Shown here piece after piece: positions 46,367 to 53,962 of a DNA stretch of 64,000 nucleotides (position 1 is its first letter; each line of letters begins with the position of its first letter). The translations under genes were made by a program, and so were the position numbers. The DNA lies in assembly GCF_008704495.1 (NCBI RefSeq), contig NZ_CP023699.1:6014001-6078000 (forward strand), written 5' to 3'. The stretch comes from Streptomyces kanamyceticus. GTDB taxonomy: Bacteria; Actinomycetota; Actinomycetes; Streptomycetales; Streptomycetaceae. Under the pieces are notes generated by a model that was not told the DNA's origin, ran no database searches, and worked only from the letters and a program-made list of their open reading frames with translations.

Positions 46367-46400
46367 GGCCAGGCAAGTATGACCGGACCGCCCACCGGCG

Positions 46401-46422
46401 CCCTCCCCCGATCGGGGGAGGG
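46401..46422. promoter_or_regulatory. Perfect 22-bp palindrome in a divergent promoter region
   Basis: CCCTCCCCCGATCGGGGGAGGG is a perfect inverted repeat 35 bases upstream of the kinase start and about 90 bases upstream of the DUF4190 gene. It is a likely operator, perhaps for the NarL regulator encoded by the kinase operon. Confidence 0.5.
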
Positions 46423-46513
46423 AATTCTCCCGCCTTCCCGCGATGTGCCCAAGGGCCCCGAAAACCAGAATCGGGTTCTCACCAGTTGACGGGACGAAAG
46501 GACGGGCAGACCG

Positions 46514-46909
46514 ATGAACGCCTCCGCTCAGGACCACGCCGTACGGAATGCGACGGCACCTCCGACAGCACCTCCGACGGAACCTCCGACGGCACCGAAG
46601 AACAGCCTGGCCACGGCCGCCGTGACGCTGGGCGTCATCGGCCTGTGCACCTCGGTCGTCTTCATCGGCGGCCCGCTCGCCGTGATCGGCCTGATCCTGG
46701 GCATCGCCGCGCTGCTGACGGCCAAGCGGACCGGTGCGGGCCGGGGCAAGGCGGTCACCGCCGTGGTGACGTCGTCCCTCGCGATCGTGGTGTCAGGGCT
46801 CGTCGCCGTCTTCATGCTCTGGTACGCGAACAAGACGCAGGAGTGCTATCAGCCCGACAGTTTCCACGAGTACACGCAGTGCGTTCGCGACCACGTGAAC
46901 GGAATGTGA
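46514..46909 (+). CDS. DUF4190-domain membrane protein
   Basis: 131 residues. A Thr/Pro-rich repeat APPTAPPTEPPTAPK near the N-terminus is followed by two hydrophobic helices (about 32-58 and 72-97) with the DUF4190 pattern LAVIGLILGIAALLTAKRTGAGRGKAVT, and a short extracellular tail with two Cys. Common in actinobacteria; function unknown. It is divergent from the kinase gene. Confidence 0.8.
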   Translation: MNASAQDHAVRNATAPPTAPPTEPPTAPKNSLATAAVTLGVIGLCTSVVFIGGPLAVIGLILGIAALLTAKRTGAGRGKAVTAVVTSSLAIVVSGLVAVFMLWYANKTQECYQPDSFHEYTQCVRDHVNGM

Positions 46910-46992
46910 GCGGCTTTCCTTTCCCTCACCTCCGTCGTCTCCCGCATCGGTGAATTAGCTGCCCACTCTCTTCGACAAGGACGAGCACCATC

Positions 46993-48516
46993 GTGCGAAG
47001 CAGAATCACCCGCAAAGCCTCCCTACTCGCCGTCGGCCTCGCGGCGGCCGCCCTTTCGGCGCTGACGCCCGCAACGGACTTCGTCGTCTCCACGGCATCC
47101 GGCGCCCCCACGGCCAAGGACCCCCTGCGCCCGTACGCGCAGCAGAAGCTCCGGTGGAAACGCTGCGACGCCAAGGGCCCCGCCACCTTCCGGTGCGCGA
47201 CCCTCAAGGTGCCGCTGGACTACGGCGACCCCGGCGGCAGGACGATCGACCTCGCGATATCCCGGCTGAAGGCGGGCAGCGCCAAGGCACGCCACGGCGT
47301 TCTGCTGCTGAACCCGGGCGGCCCCGGCGGACCGGGCCTGCACCTGCCCGTCGACCCGCTCATGAAGTACCCCGCGGAAGTACGGCGGCGGTACGACCTC
47401 GTCGGCTTCGACCCGAGGGGCGTCGGGCGGAGCTCCCCGGTCAGCTGCGGTCTCACCGCCGAGGAACAGGCCGACCGGCCGTACAAGGCGGAGACCTTCG
47501 CGAAGGACGTGGCCCGGGCCCGTACCATCGCCGGGAAGTGCCGGGCCAGGGCCGGTGGCAAGCTGGCGCACCTCACCACCCGCAACAGCGCCCGCGACAT
47601 GGACGTCATCCGCGCGGCGCTTGGCGAGAAGACCATCTCCTACCTGGGGGCCTCCTACGGCACCTACCTCGGCGCCGTCTACACGCAGCTGTTCCCGCGG
47701 CGGGCCGACCGGTTCGTGCTGGACAGCGCGACCGACCCGACCCGGATCTACCGGGGGATGTTCCAGGACATGGCGAAGGCGGCCGAGCACGCTTTCACGC
47801 GCTGGACCGCGTGGACCGCCCGTCGGCACGCGGCCTACGGCCTCGGCGACACTCCGGCGAAGGTCCGCAAGACGTACTGGGACCTGATCGCGCGGGCGAA
47901 CCGCGAGCCCATCGTGTTCGAGGGACAGCCCCTCACCGGCGACGCCATCCGTGCCGACAACAGCACGTTCTTCCACGTCCAGAGGGCCGCCGAACGGATC
48001 GCCGGACTGAGAAGGGCGGCCAAGGGCAGCGACGTCGACCCGGCCCCGTCCGGCACGCCGGGGCAGGGGGCCGAGGCGCCCGACGACCACTTCCTCTCCA
48101 GCGCCTGGTCCGTCATGTGCGCCGACACCCGCACCTGGTCGCACGACCCGGCGCAGTACCGCCGCGAGGCGATCCGAGACAAGGCCCGGTATCCGCTGTA
48201 CGGCGACTTCGCGGCGGCCATCACCCCCTGCGCCTTCTGGCAGCGGGGCAGCGAACCGCAGACCAGGATCGACAACGGGGTCGGGGCGCTGATCACGCAG
48301 AACGAGTGGGACTCCCAGACGCCCCTCTTCGCGGGCCGGGCCCTGCACCGGGCGCTGCGCGGCTCCCGGCTGCTCACCGTCGCGGGCGGCGAGGGACACG
48401 GAGTCCTCTACGCGCCCGACGGCAATCGCTGCGCGGACAAGGCCGCGACGCACTACCTGACCACGGGCAGGCTCCCCGCGAAGGACCTGACCTGCCGGAC
48501 TCCGCGTACGCCGTAG
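46993..48516 (+). CDS. Secreted alpha/beta hydrolase with TAP-like C-terminal domain (tripeptidyl aminopeptidase type)
   Basis: 507 residues. A Sec signal peptide (about 1-30) is followed by an alpha/beta hydrolase. The nucleophile Ser lies in YLGASYGTYLG (about 218-228), an oxyanion-type GGPGGPG is upstream (about 108-114), and the His is in AGGEGHGVL (about 468-476), in a TAP-like C-terminal domain. Such enzymes remove tripeptides from exported proteins or hydrolyse esters. GTG start; AAGGACGAG upstream. Its stop codon merges into a repeat (48515-48553). Confidence 0.88.
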   Translation: MRSRITRKASLLAVGLAAAALSALTPATDFVVSTASGAPTAKDPLRPYAQQKLRWKRCDAKGPATFRCATLKVPLDYGDPGGRTIDLAISRLKAGSAKARHGVLLLNPGGPGGPGLHLPVDPLMKYPAEVRRRYDLVGFDPRGVGRSSPVSCGLTAEEQADRPYKAETFAKDVARARTIAGKCRARAGGKLAHLTTRNSARDMDVIRAALGEKTISYLGASYGTYLGAVYTQLFPRRADRFVLDSATDPTRIYRGMFQDMAKAAEHAFTRWTAWTARRHAAYGLGDTPAKVRKTYWDLIARANREPIVFEGQPLTGDAIRADNSTFFHVQRAAERIAGLRRAAKGSDVDPAPSGTPGQGAEAPDDHFLSSAWSVMCADTRTWSHDPAQYRREAIRDKARYPLYGDFAAAITPCAFWQRGSEPQTRIDNGVGALITQNEWDSQTPLFAGRALHRALRGSRLLTVAGGEGHGVLYAPDGNRCADKAATHYLTTGRLPAKDLTCRTPRTP

Positions 48517-48597
48517 GTGTGAAAGCCCCGCGAGCGGTGAGGAGACGGGTGTGTGGTCCTGAGCCGGTCGCGGGCGGCGGTGCTCGCGCGGGTGTGA
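48515..48597 (+). repeat. Composite of two direct repeats meeting at base 48553
   Basis: Bases 48515-48553 match 52650-52688 at 37 of 39 positions. Bases 48553-48597 match 44369-44413 at 45 of 45. The two matches share a single base, so this spacer is a junction of two sequences whose other copies lie 4.1 kb on either side. Confidence 0.9.
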
Positions 48598-48605
48598 GCG
48601 GCGGG

Positions 48606-49757
48606 TCACCAAGTCGGCCTGGACCGCAGGACGTCTGCTGGATGCTTGAGCCAGAGGTGCTCACCGGCCTCGTCGTAGGTGAGCCCGAAGCGCCTGTAGT
48701 CCGGCCGCCCGGAAAGACACCACGCGCTGTACGCCCCGACCAGCTCGGCCCAGAGGTTCCGCTCTCCGTAGACGGTCACCGCTCTGCCACGCCACCACTC
48801 GTCGTAGTTGACGATGGCGACCGACGTCCCCTCCTCGTCCCAGAGCTGGACCTGCCGGTCCTCGCCTTCTCCGCGGTGGGACAGGGACACGTCCGGCAGG
48901 TACAGCCCCAGCGCGAAGTCCTGAGCCCAGCCGCGCCCCAGAATCTCTTCAGGGTCGATGGGCGAGGCATCCTTCCGGCTGTCGACCGGGGGCATGAGCT
49001 GATTCTTGGGGCGGTGGCTGCGCACCCACATGTAGCAGGCCCCGCCGACGAACCGACCTGACGCGACTCCGCCACGCACCCGCAGCTTCAGAAGGCCACC
49101 TCGTGCGTAGAGCGTGTTGAAGGGCACCAGGACGATCGCGCCGTCACGGGACTTTTCGCGCCATTGACGCGGGATGCTTCGTACGGCTGCCGTGGAGATG
49201 ACCCTGTCGTACGGAGCGGTCGCCACCCAGCCCTCCAGGCCGTCCCCGCAGATGACTGTGGGCGTGTACCCGGCACCTCGAAGGTTCTTGGCGCCACGCG
49301 CGGCCAGGACCGGATCGAACTCGATGGTGGTCAGGTTCTCACTCCCCACGACTTCGCTGAGCACGGCGGAGTCGTAGCCCGAGGCCGTGCCGATGTGCAG
49401 AACCCCATGGCTATGGCCGGGTTCGACTTCGAGCTGGTTCAGCTTCTCCAAGACGATGTCCAGTGCCGAGATCGAAGAGGTGAAGTCCCCCTTGAGGGGC
49501 CCCTGCTCTGCGGTGACCCCGTCGTCCATCTGCGTGATGAGTGAGCGATGGGTGTTCCACACGGCCCGGCGCCACGCGTCCGCGTCGGCCGCCTTGTCGA
49601 TCACCACGTGGCGCCCGTGCTCGTCCGTGTCGTACCCCCAGAACGCGTCGGGGGCGAAGGCCTCGCGGTCCACGGCGTCGAAGGCGGATCGAAGCCATGG
49701 GGACCGGAAGGCCCCCATGACGTCGAGTTCCCGGCGAGCGATTGCTTGGTAGTCCAT
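48606..49757 (-). CDS. PIMT-like SAM-dependent methyltransferase
   Basis: 383 residues. The first about 200 residues are a protein-L-isoaspartate methyltransferase (PIMT)-like Rossmann domain, with VLHIGTASGYDSAVLSEVVG binding SAM and LTTIEFDPVLAARGAKNL following. The C-terminal about 180 residues are an extension found in the methyltransferases of graspetide and FxLD-type RiPP clusters. No ATP-grasp or Lan enzyme is nearby. It begins five bases after the stop of a 29-residue peptide gene with which it is probably co-translated, so that peptide may be its substrate. Confidence 0.82.
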   Translation of the reverse strand: MDYQAIARRELDVMGAFRSPWLRSAFDAVDREAFAPDAFWGYDTDEHGRHVVIDKAADADAWRRAVWNTHRSLITQMDDGVTAEQGPLKGDFTSSISALDIVLEKLNQLEVEPGHSHGVLHIGTASGYDSAVLSEVVGSENLTTIEFDPVLAARGAKNLRGAGYTPTVICGDGLEGWVATAPYDRVISTAAVRSIPRQWREKSRDGAIVLVPFNTLYARGGLLKLRVRGGVASGRFVGGACYMWVRSHRPKNQLMPPVDSRKDASPIDPEEILGRGWAQDFALGLYLPDVSLSHRGEGEDRQVQLWDEEGTSVAIVNYDEWWRGRAVTVYGERNLWAELVGAYSAWCLSGRPDYRRFGLTYDEAGEHLWLKHPADVLRSRPTW

Positions 49758-49762
49758 GTCAC

Positions 49763-49852
49763 CTACTTGCTCGGGCCGCCGCCGTCGGGACTGGGGGGCT
49801 CGGGAGGCGGCGTCCACGGCTTGTCGCTCGGCTCGCCCTTGTGCTTACCCAT
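49763..49852 (-). CDS. 29-residue Pro/Gly-rich peptide coupled to a PIMT-like gene
   Basis: A peptide beginning MGKHKGEPSDKPWTPPPEPP, then ending SPDGGGPSK. ATG start with GAGGAGGACCA directly upstream, an excellent ribosome site. Its TAG ends five bases before the methyltransferase ATG. It has three Asp/Glu-Pro/Gly spots (for example PDG) that could form or resemble isoaspartate or aspartimide. Leader peptide, RiPP precursor or simple small protein are all possible. The nested 12-residue ORF upstream overlaps its start. Confidence 0.6.
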   Translation of the reverse strand: MGKHKGEPSDKPWTPPPEPPSPDGGGPSK

Positions 49853-49883
49853 TGGTCCTCCTCGATGTCGCGGTCTTGTCCAT
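49845..49883 (-). CDS. 12-residue leader ORF overlapping the 29-residue peptide gene
   Basis: M-D-K-T-A-T-S-R-R-T-N-G, ATG start with GGAGGAGGGG upstream. Its TAA overlaps the start of the next ORF (ATGGGTAA arrangement), so translation would run from one into the other. It may be a translational leader that sets expression of the peptide and methyltransferase. Very short, so tentative. Confidence 0.4.
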   Translation of the reverse strand: MDKTATSRRTNG

Positions 49884-49938
49884 CGCGACCCCTCCTCCGC
49901 CAGGTGGGACGGGGTCGGGATCAGGGGGTGCGGGAGGT

Positions 49939-50160
49939 GTTGCCATCGCCCTGCTCGCTCAGCGGCAGCTCCAACTCGGGCATGTCGACGCGGCGTGCCA
50001 GTCCTGGGGCTGCTTCCTCGCCGAGTACGAACAGGTGTCCTCGGCTCGCGGAGACGATCACTTTCACGCGATGCGCAAGAGCATGCGCCCGCACCAGAAG
50101 GCTCACGCGGTACGCGAGTTGGCCGAGCACGCGCGCGAGGTCGCGATGCTCAAGGCGTAG
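49939..50160 (+). pseudogene. C-terminal remnant of an XRE/TPR-type regulator
   Basis: One frame reads VAIALLAQRQLQLGHVDAAC, then QSWGCFLAEYEQVSSARGDD and MRPHQKAHAVRELAEHAREV. This resembles the C-terminal end of Streptomyces HTH/TPR regulators (pattern DAAC-W-x-LDDYP...SGRADDR...RPH...RELxxRAR). The HTH and TPR parts are missing and no start codon with a ribosome site is present, so it looks like the tail of a truncated gene, left by a rearrangement. Confidence 0.55.
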
Positions 50161-50178
50161 CTCTGGCTAGGCACGGGG

Positions 50179-50700
50179 CTAGAGCCATCTCTTCACGTAC
50201 TCCTCGAAGGGCACGGCGTGCTCCAGGGCTATGCGCTTCCACTCCCGGTAGGGAGCTGGATCTCCCTCGTACGCCTCGCGATTGATCTGGGTGCCGTCCG
50301 GCCGGAAGTTCAGGTGGGCGATGCGGGACTCGTCGAACATCCACCAGTCGCGCCCGGTGAGCGGCAGCCCGTAGTCCTCCCGCGTCACGTCCAGGACGCG
50401 GATGTCCTCGCCTGCCGCCAGGTTGCCCGGGATGCCCCACGCGAATTGGTACCGCTGGTAGTCGGTGAGTGGCCGACGCACGATGCGGACGCGGCCGATG
50501 CGCTTGCCGGACTCGACGTAACCGCGCACTCGCTCGTGCCAGCGGGCGTTGTGGCCGGGCGGCTTGGCCTCGCCCCGCAGGAAGCGGGCGACGTTCTCCT
50601 GCTCTCTGGGCATGGCGTACGTCGGCTGCGCCTCGAATCGCCACGCCTCCCGCTCGAACGCGTCGAAGAACTTGCGCCAGTCCTCGCCGTCCAACGGCAT
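50179..50700 (-). CDS. DUF6879-family protein
   Basis: 173 residues, soluble. FDAFEREAWRFEAQPTY near the start, GRVRIVRRPLTDYQRYQ and a C-terminal REWKRIALEHAVPFEEYV are as in DUF6879 proteins, which usually sit beside an XRE-DUF5753/DUF397 pair in Streptomyces, as here. The biochemical role is unknown; a toxin-like or effector role has been proposed for such sets but cannot be read here. ATG after GGGAG. Confidence 0.82.
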   Translation of the reverse strand: MPLDGEDWRKFFDAFEREAWRFEAQPTYAMPREQENVARFLRGEAKPPGHNARWHERVRGYVESGKRIGRVRIVRRPLTDYQRYQFAWGIPGNLAAGEDIRVLDVTREDYGLPLTGRDWWMFDESRIAHLNFRPDGTQINREAYEGDPAPYREWKRIALEHAVPFEEYVKRWL

Positions 50701-50712
50701 GGGCGGTCTCCC

Positions 50713-50934
50713 TTAGGTGGTCGTCAGTTCACCTGCCGTGACGGCGGTGATGAAGGGGGTCCACGCGGTGGCGGGGAACAGGAGGGCGGGGCCGCCGTCC
50801 GTGAGCTTGGAGTCCCGGACGGGGACGAGGTCGGGGAGTCCGTCCGCGACTTCGAGGCAGTTGCCGCCACCGCCGTTGCTGTAGCTGCTCTTGCGCCAGT
50901 CGGCGGTGCTCAAGTCAATGTCGTGGCTTGCCAT
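50713..50934 (-). CDS. DUF397 small protein (WhiJ partner type)
   Basis: 73 residues. DLSTADWRKSSYSNGGGGNCLEVADG is the DUF397 signature; the C-terminus ends in a PFITAVTAGEL helix. These proteins pair with an XRE-DUF5753 regulator encoded just upstream, as in the whiJ locus. The start at 50934 overlaps the regulator's end; GAGG lies upstream. It may act as toxin-like target or antagonist of the regulator. Confidence 0.9.
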   Translation of the reverse strand: MASHDIDLSTADWRKSSYSNGGGGNCLEVADGLPDLVPVRDSKLTDGGPALLFPATAWTPFITAVTAGELTTT

Positions 50935-51766
50935 TTCGGTAATCCTCAGCCGCATCCTCGATCATGGCGAGGGACGCCTCAGGCGGCAGTGCGGCGGCCC
51001 TGAGCCGATCGTATGCCTTCCGGTATGGCTTCACGAGAGCCGGATCGTCGATGCACTGGCCGTGGTACGGACCCTCCGTGTACATGAGGGGCGGCGCGTC
51101 GTCGAACTCCATGAACAGGAGAGGCATATCCATGAAGGGACGGGTCGGAGCGTTCCACTGGAGGATCTGTGGAACGATCCGGCGGCGCTTTGCCAACGCG
51201 GCGATGTGGTCCAGCTGTTCGGCCATCCCCTCCGACGGGAGGATCGGCTCCCTCAGCAGGGACTCGTGCAGGATCGTCCAGTACTCCGGCTTCTTGGGGT
51301 TGTCGAAAAGTCCGGCCCGCTGCAGTCGAGCGTCGATCTTCGCATCGACCTCCTCCGGGAGGTCCAGCGGATACGTGGAGTGGATTACCGCTTGCGCGTA
51401 CGTCCCGGTCTGCAACAGCCCGGGGACAAGTGCGGTGTTCCACTCCTCGATGATCCGTGCCCGAGGCTCTGCCTCCAAGACCTGCACGAAGTACTCGGCA
51501 TGTGCGCCCTTCCGGGCCTTCCGCACATCCGCGCATCGCCGCTCGAAGAACCCGTCCGTCCCCAGGAACTGGTCCACATGGCAGGCCAGTTCCAACGGCA
51601 TCCGCCGTTCGCCCCGCTCGATCTCACTCAGATACGTCGCCCCGAAGTAACTCCCCTCCACAGTCTCCTGGAGCGTGCACCCCGCCGCCTCCCGCTTCCA
51701 GCGCAGCTCCTTGCCGTAGAAGGCGGGAACGCTCGCCGAACCATCAATGTCCCTGCGTGCCGCCAC
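50915..51766 (-). CDS. XRE-family regulator with DUF5753 (WhiJ-like)
   Basis: 283 residues. The N-terminal HTH (about 14-75: LRWKREAAGCTLQETVEGSYFGATYLSEIERGERR) is followed by the DUF5753 domain (about 90-270) with ALVPGLLQTGTYAQAV and MLYTEGPYHG-type features. WhiJ-like regulators repress sporulation genes with their DUF397 partner. The GTG start is nine bases after GGAAGG. It is divergent from an anti-sigma-like HATPase gene; an inverted repeat lies between them. Confidence 0.85.
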   Translation of the reverse strand: MAARRDIDGSASVPAFYGKELRWKREAAGCTLQETVEGSYFGATYLSEIERGERRMPLELACHVDQFLGTDGFFERRCADVRKARKGAHAEYFVQVLEAEPRARIIEEWNTALVPGLLQTGTYAQAVIHSTYPLDLPEEVDAKIDARLQRAGLFDNPKKPEYWTILHESLLREPILPSEGMAEQLDHIAALAKRRRIVPQILQWNAPTRPFMDMPLLFMEFDDAPPLMYTEGPYHGQCIDDPALVKPYRKAYDRLRAAALPPEASLAMIEDAAEDYRNGKPRH

Positions 51767-51834
51767 AGTTGACCGCCTTCCACACATCGCACTGTGGAAC
51801 CCAAACCCCTGTCACGCTACGCCGCTCAACGTCA

Positions 51835-51858
51835 CTGTGTGACCAATCCATCACACAG
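51835..51858. promoter_or_regulatory. Inverted repeat between the WhiJ-like regulator and the HATPase gene
   Basis: CTGTGTGA and TCACACAG (8-bp perfect arms) are separated by eight bases, 20 bases before the HATPase start codon. It is a good candidate operator for the WhiJ-like regulator. Confidence 0.45.
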
Positions 51859-51877
51859 CGCACGGAAGGCGTACCCC

Positions 51878-52282
51878 ATGCACGACCCGGGCCCAGACTC
51901 CGCCCCCGCCCCTGCCCCCACCCTCGAACTCGACCTCCTCGCCGTCCCCAAGGTGGTCCCCGAACTCCGCCGCACCCTGAGCGGATGGCACCCGCACGGC
52001 CCCCACCCCGACGTACAGCTCTGCGTCAGCGAGTTGCTCAGCAACGTGATCCGCCACCTCGGCGAGGGAACCCCCGTCACCGTCCGCCTCACCCGCGCCC
52101 CCGGCCGGATCCGCGTGGCCGTCACCGACCCCGACCCGCGCGTCTGGCCCGTCCTCCGCACGGCGGCGGGGGACGACGAGACGGGCCGCGGCCTCGCCCT
52201 GCTCGACGCGGTCTCGCTCCGCTGGGGCGTGGAACAGGGGCCCGACAGCAAGACCGTCTGGTGCGAGCTGGGGGAGGGATAG
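51878..52282 (+). CDS. HATPase (anti-sigma-like, AbaA type) protein
   Basis: 134 residues. HATPase_c_2/RsbW-like fold: LCVSELLSNVIRHLG is the N box and RGLALLDAVSLRWGV follows. The ATG at 51878 is preceded by GGAAGG; an upstream ATG has no site. Such small ATPases occur with WhiJ-like regulators and DUF397 proteins in several Streptomyces loci (abaA-type). It may bind a sigma factor; the partner is unknown. Confidence 0.85.
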   Translation: MHDPGPDSAPAPAPTLELDLLAVPKVVPELRRTLSGWHPHGPHPDVQLCVSELLSNVIRHLGEGTPVTVRLTRAPGRIRVAVTDPDPRVWPVLRTAAGDDETGRGLALLDAVSLRWGVEQGPDSKTVWCELGEG

Positions 52283-52657
52283 GTGCTGCGCCGCCTCCTC
52301 GCCCGGTTCCTGCCCGGAACGGGCACCCGCCGCGCCCGCGTCGCGGAGGCGGAGGAGCCACCGCCGCGCGGACCGCGCTCCGGCCCGCGAGCTCCGACCC
52401 GCCTCCCGCGCAGCCCGTACGCACGTGAGGCCGCCGAGAATCGTCCGGTCGACGTGAGCGGGTCACCTCTCGCCCGCCCTTACTGCCGCGCCGCCGAACG
52501 CCGCCTGCTGCAAGCGGAGCGACGGCTCGCGCTGGTCCTCGCGCTGGAGGGCGTGGACTACGGCCCGGACGTCATTCGCGGTGTGACGCTGCCCGGCTGG
52601 CCCGATCGCCCCGGTGGGCGGGGAGTGGCACTCGTTCAGGAGGCGTTGGAGGTGTGA
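52283..52657 (+). CDS. Hypothetical Arg/Pro-rich protein
   Basis: 124 residues, beginning with a GTG that overlaps nothing and immediately follows the HATPase stop (GGGAGGGATAG), so it is coupled to it. N-terminal part Arg/Pro-rich; the C-terminal part has an AERRLLQAERRLALVLALEGVDYGPDV helix-rich segment. I do not recognise a family. The stop codon lies within the 39-bp repeat. Confidence 0.6.
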   Translation: MLRRLLARFLPGTGTRRARVAEAEEPPPRGPRSGPRAPTRLPRSPYAREAAENRPVDVSGSPLARPYCRAAERRLLQAERRLALVLALEGVDYGPDVIRGVTLPGWPDRPGGRGVALVQEALEV

Positions 52658-52688
52658 GAGTCCCGCGAGCGGTGAGGAGACGGGTGTG
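52650..52688 (+). repeat. 39-bp direct repeat, copy 2
   Basis: Matches 48515-48553 at 37 of 39 positions. It spans the stop codon of the preceding gene and the start of the terminator hairpin. Confidence 0.85.
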
Positions 52689-52732
52689 GGGCCCGCCCGT
52701 TCTGACCGGAGAAGTCAGCGGGTGGGCCCCAC
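52686..52732. terminator. Bidirectional hairpin between convergent genes
   Basis: GTGGGGCCC (52686-52694) pairs with GGGCCCCAC (52724-52732) and the stem continues inwards with one G-T pair and a two-base bulge to a 7-base loop. It lies between the hypothetical gene ending at 52657 and the leftward sigma factor gene ending at 52775. Confidence 0.65.
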
Positions 52733-52774
52733 AGGGTCCCTCGTGAACGGCGTGAGATATGGCGTGACGCCGGG

Positions 52775-53713
52775 TCACTCCTCGACCGTCAGCCCCTTGC
52801 GGAGCTTGACGAGCGTGCGGGAGAGCAGGCGGGAGACGTGCATCTGGGAGATGCCGAGCTCTTCGCCTATCTCCGACTGCGTCATGTTCGCGACGAAGCG
52901 GAGCGCGAGGATCTTCCGGTCGCGCTGCGGCAGTTCGGCGATCAGGGGCTTCAACGACTCGACGTACTCGATGCCTTCGAGTCCGTGGTCCTCGTAGCCG
53001 ATGCGATCGGCGAGCGCGCCCTCGGAGTCGTCCTCCTCCGGCTGCGCGTCCAGGGAGCTCGCCGTGTAGGCGTTGGACGCGGCCATCCCCTCGACGACCT
53101 CGTCGTTGGAGATGCCCAGGCGCTCGGCGAGCTCGCCCACCGTGGGGGCGCGATCAAACTGCTGGGCGAGTTCGTCGCCCGCCTTGGCGAGGTCCAGTCG
53201 GAGTTCCTGCAGTCGGCGCGGTACCCGGACCGACCAACTGGTGTCGCGGAAGAAGCGCTTGATCTCGCCGACGATCGTCGGCATCGCGAAGGTGGGGAAC
53301 TCGACGCCGCGGCTGAGCTCGAAGCGGTCGATCGCCTTGATCAGGCCGATGGTGCCGACCTGGATGATGTCCTCCATTGGCTCGCTGCGGGAGCGGAACC
53401 GGGAGGCGGCGAACTTCACCAGGGCGAGGTTGAGCTCCACCAGGGTGTTGCGGACGTACGCGTATTCGTGGGTGCCTTCCTCAAGCGATTCGAGGCGCTC
53501 GAAGAGGGTCTTGGACAGGGCCCGCGCATCCAGCGGCCCCACCTCGTCGTACGGCGGGATCTCGGGAAGGTCTTGGAGCCCTTCGAGGGCTTCGGGGGCC
53601 GTCGTGCTGGGCACGGCCTCCGTGGCAGGACCCGGGATCACGGTTGCGGAGCGGTTAGGCGGGGGTGTCGACGTCGCTTGGTCAGTGCGCGATTCGTCGA
53701 GCCGGGGTGACAT
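52775..53713 (-). CDS. SigB/SigF-family RNA polymerase sigma factor
   Basis: 312 residues. After a Thr/Pro-rich N-terminus (about 1-45), region 2 contains DIIQVGTIGLIKAIDRFE and FPTFAMPTIVGEIKRFFRD, and region 4 ends in MTQSEIGEELGISQMHVSRLLSRTLVKLRKGL. These are the general-stress sigma B-type features. The ATG at 53713 follows GGAGGACACC. A STAS and a HATPase gene lie divergently 250 bases and 860 bases away, the usual partner set. The locus resembles S. coelicolor sigI/arsI/prsI; that identity is from memory. Confidence 0.92.
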   Translation of the reverse strand: MSPRLDESRTDQATSTPPPNRSATVIPGPATEAVPSTTAPEALEGLQDLPEIPPYDEVGPLDARALSKTLFERLESLEEGTHEYAYVRNTLVELNLALVKFAASRFRSRSEPMEDIIQVGTIGLIKAIDRFELSRGVEFPTFAMPTIVGEIKRFFRDTSWSVRVPRRLQELRLDLAKAGDELAQQFDRAPTVGELAERLGISNDEVVEGMAASNAYTASSLDAQPEEDDSEGALADRIGYEDHGLEGIEYVESLKPLIAELPQRDRKILALRFVANMTQSEIGEELGISQMHVSRLLSRTLVKLRKGLTVEE

Positions 53714-53962
53714 GGTGTCCTCCATCGTTCTCGGCATATGGCTGCCGATGCCAGTACGTGCACTGCGGTGTGCGGCGCCTCCAAAGCCGTCGTGTTGATT
53801 GCTGTCCCTTCTACCCCTACCCGCTTCGGTAACTCGGTCGCAAGTGCGGTCCGTGGTGAAATGTCCGAATTCTGGGGGATGTTCGGGTACCCCAGACCGT
53901 ACGGAAGGCGTAATGTTCAGGGGCGTCATCAATAGCCACGACGGTCGGAAGAGAGTGACGGC

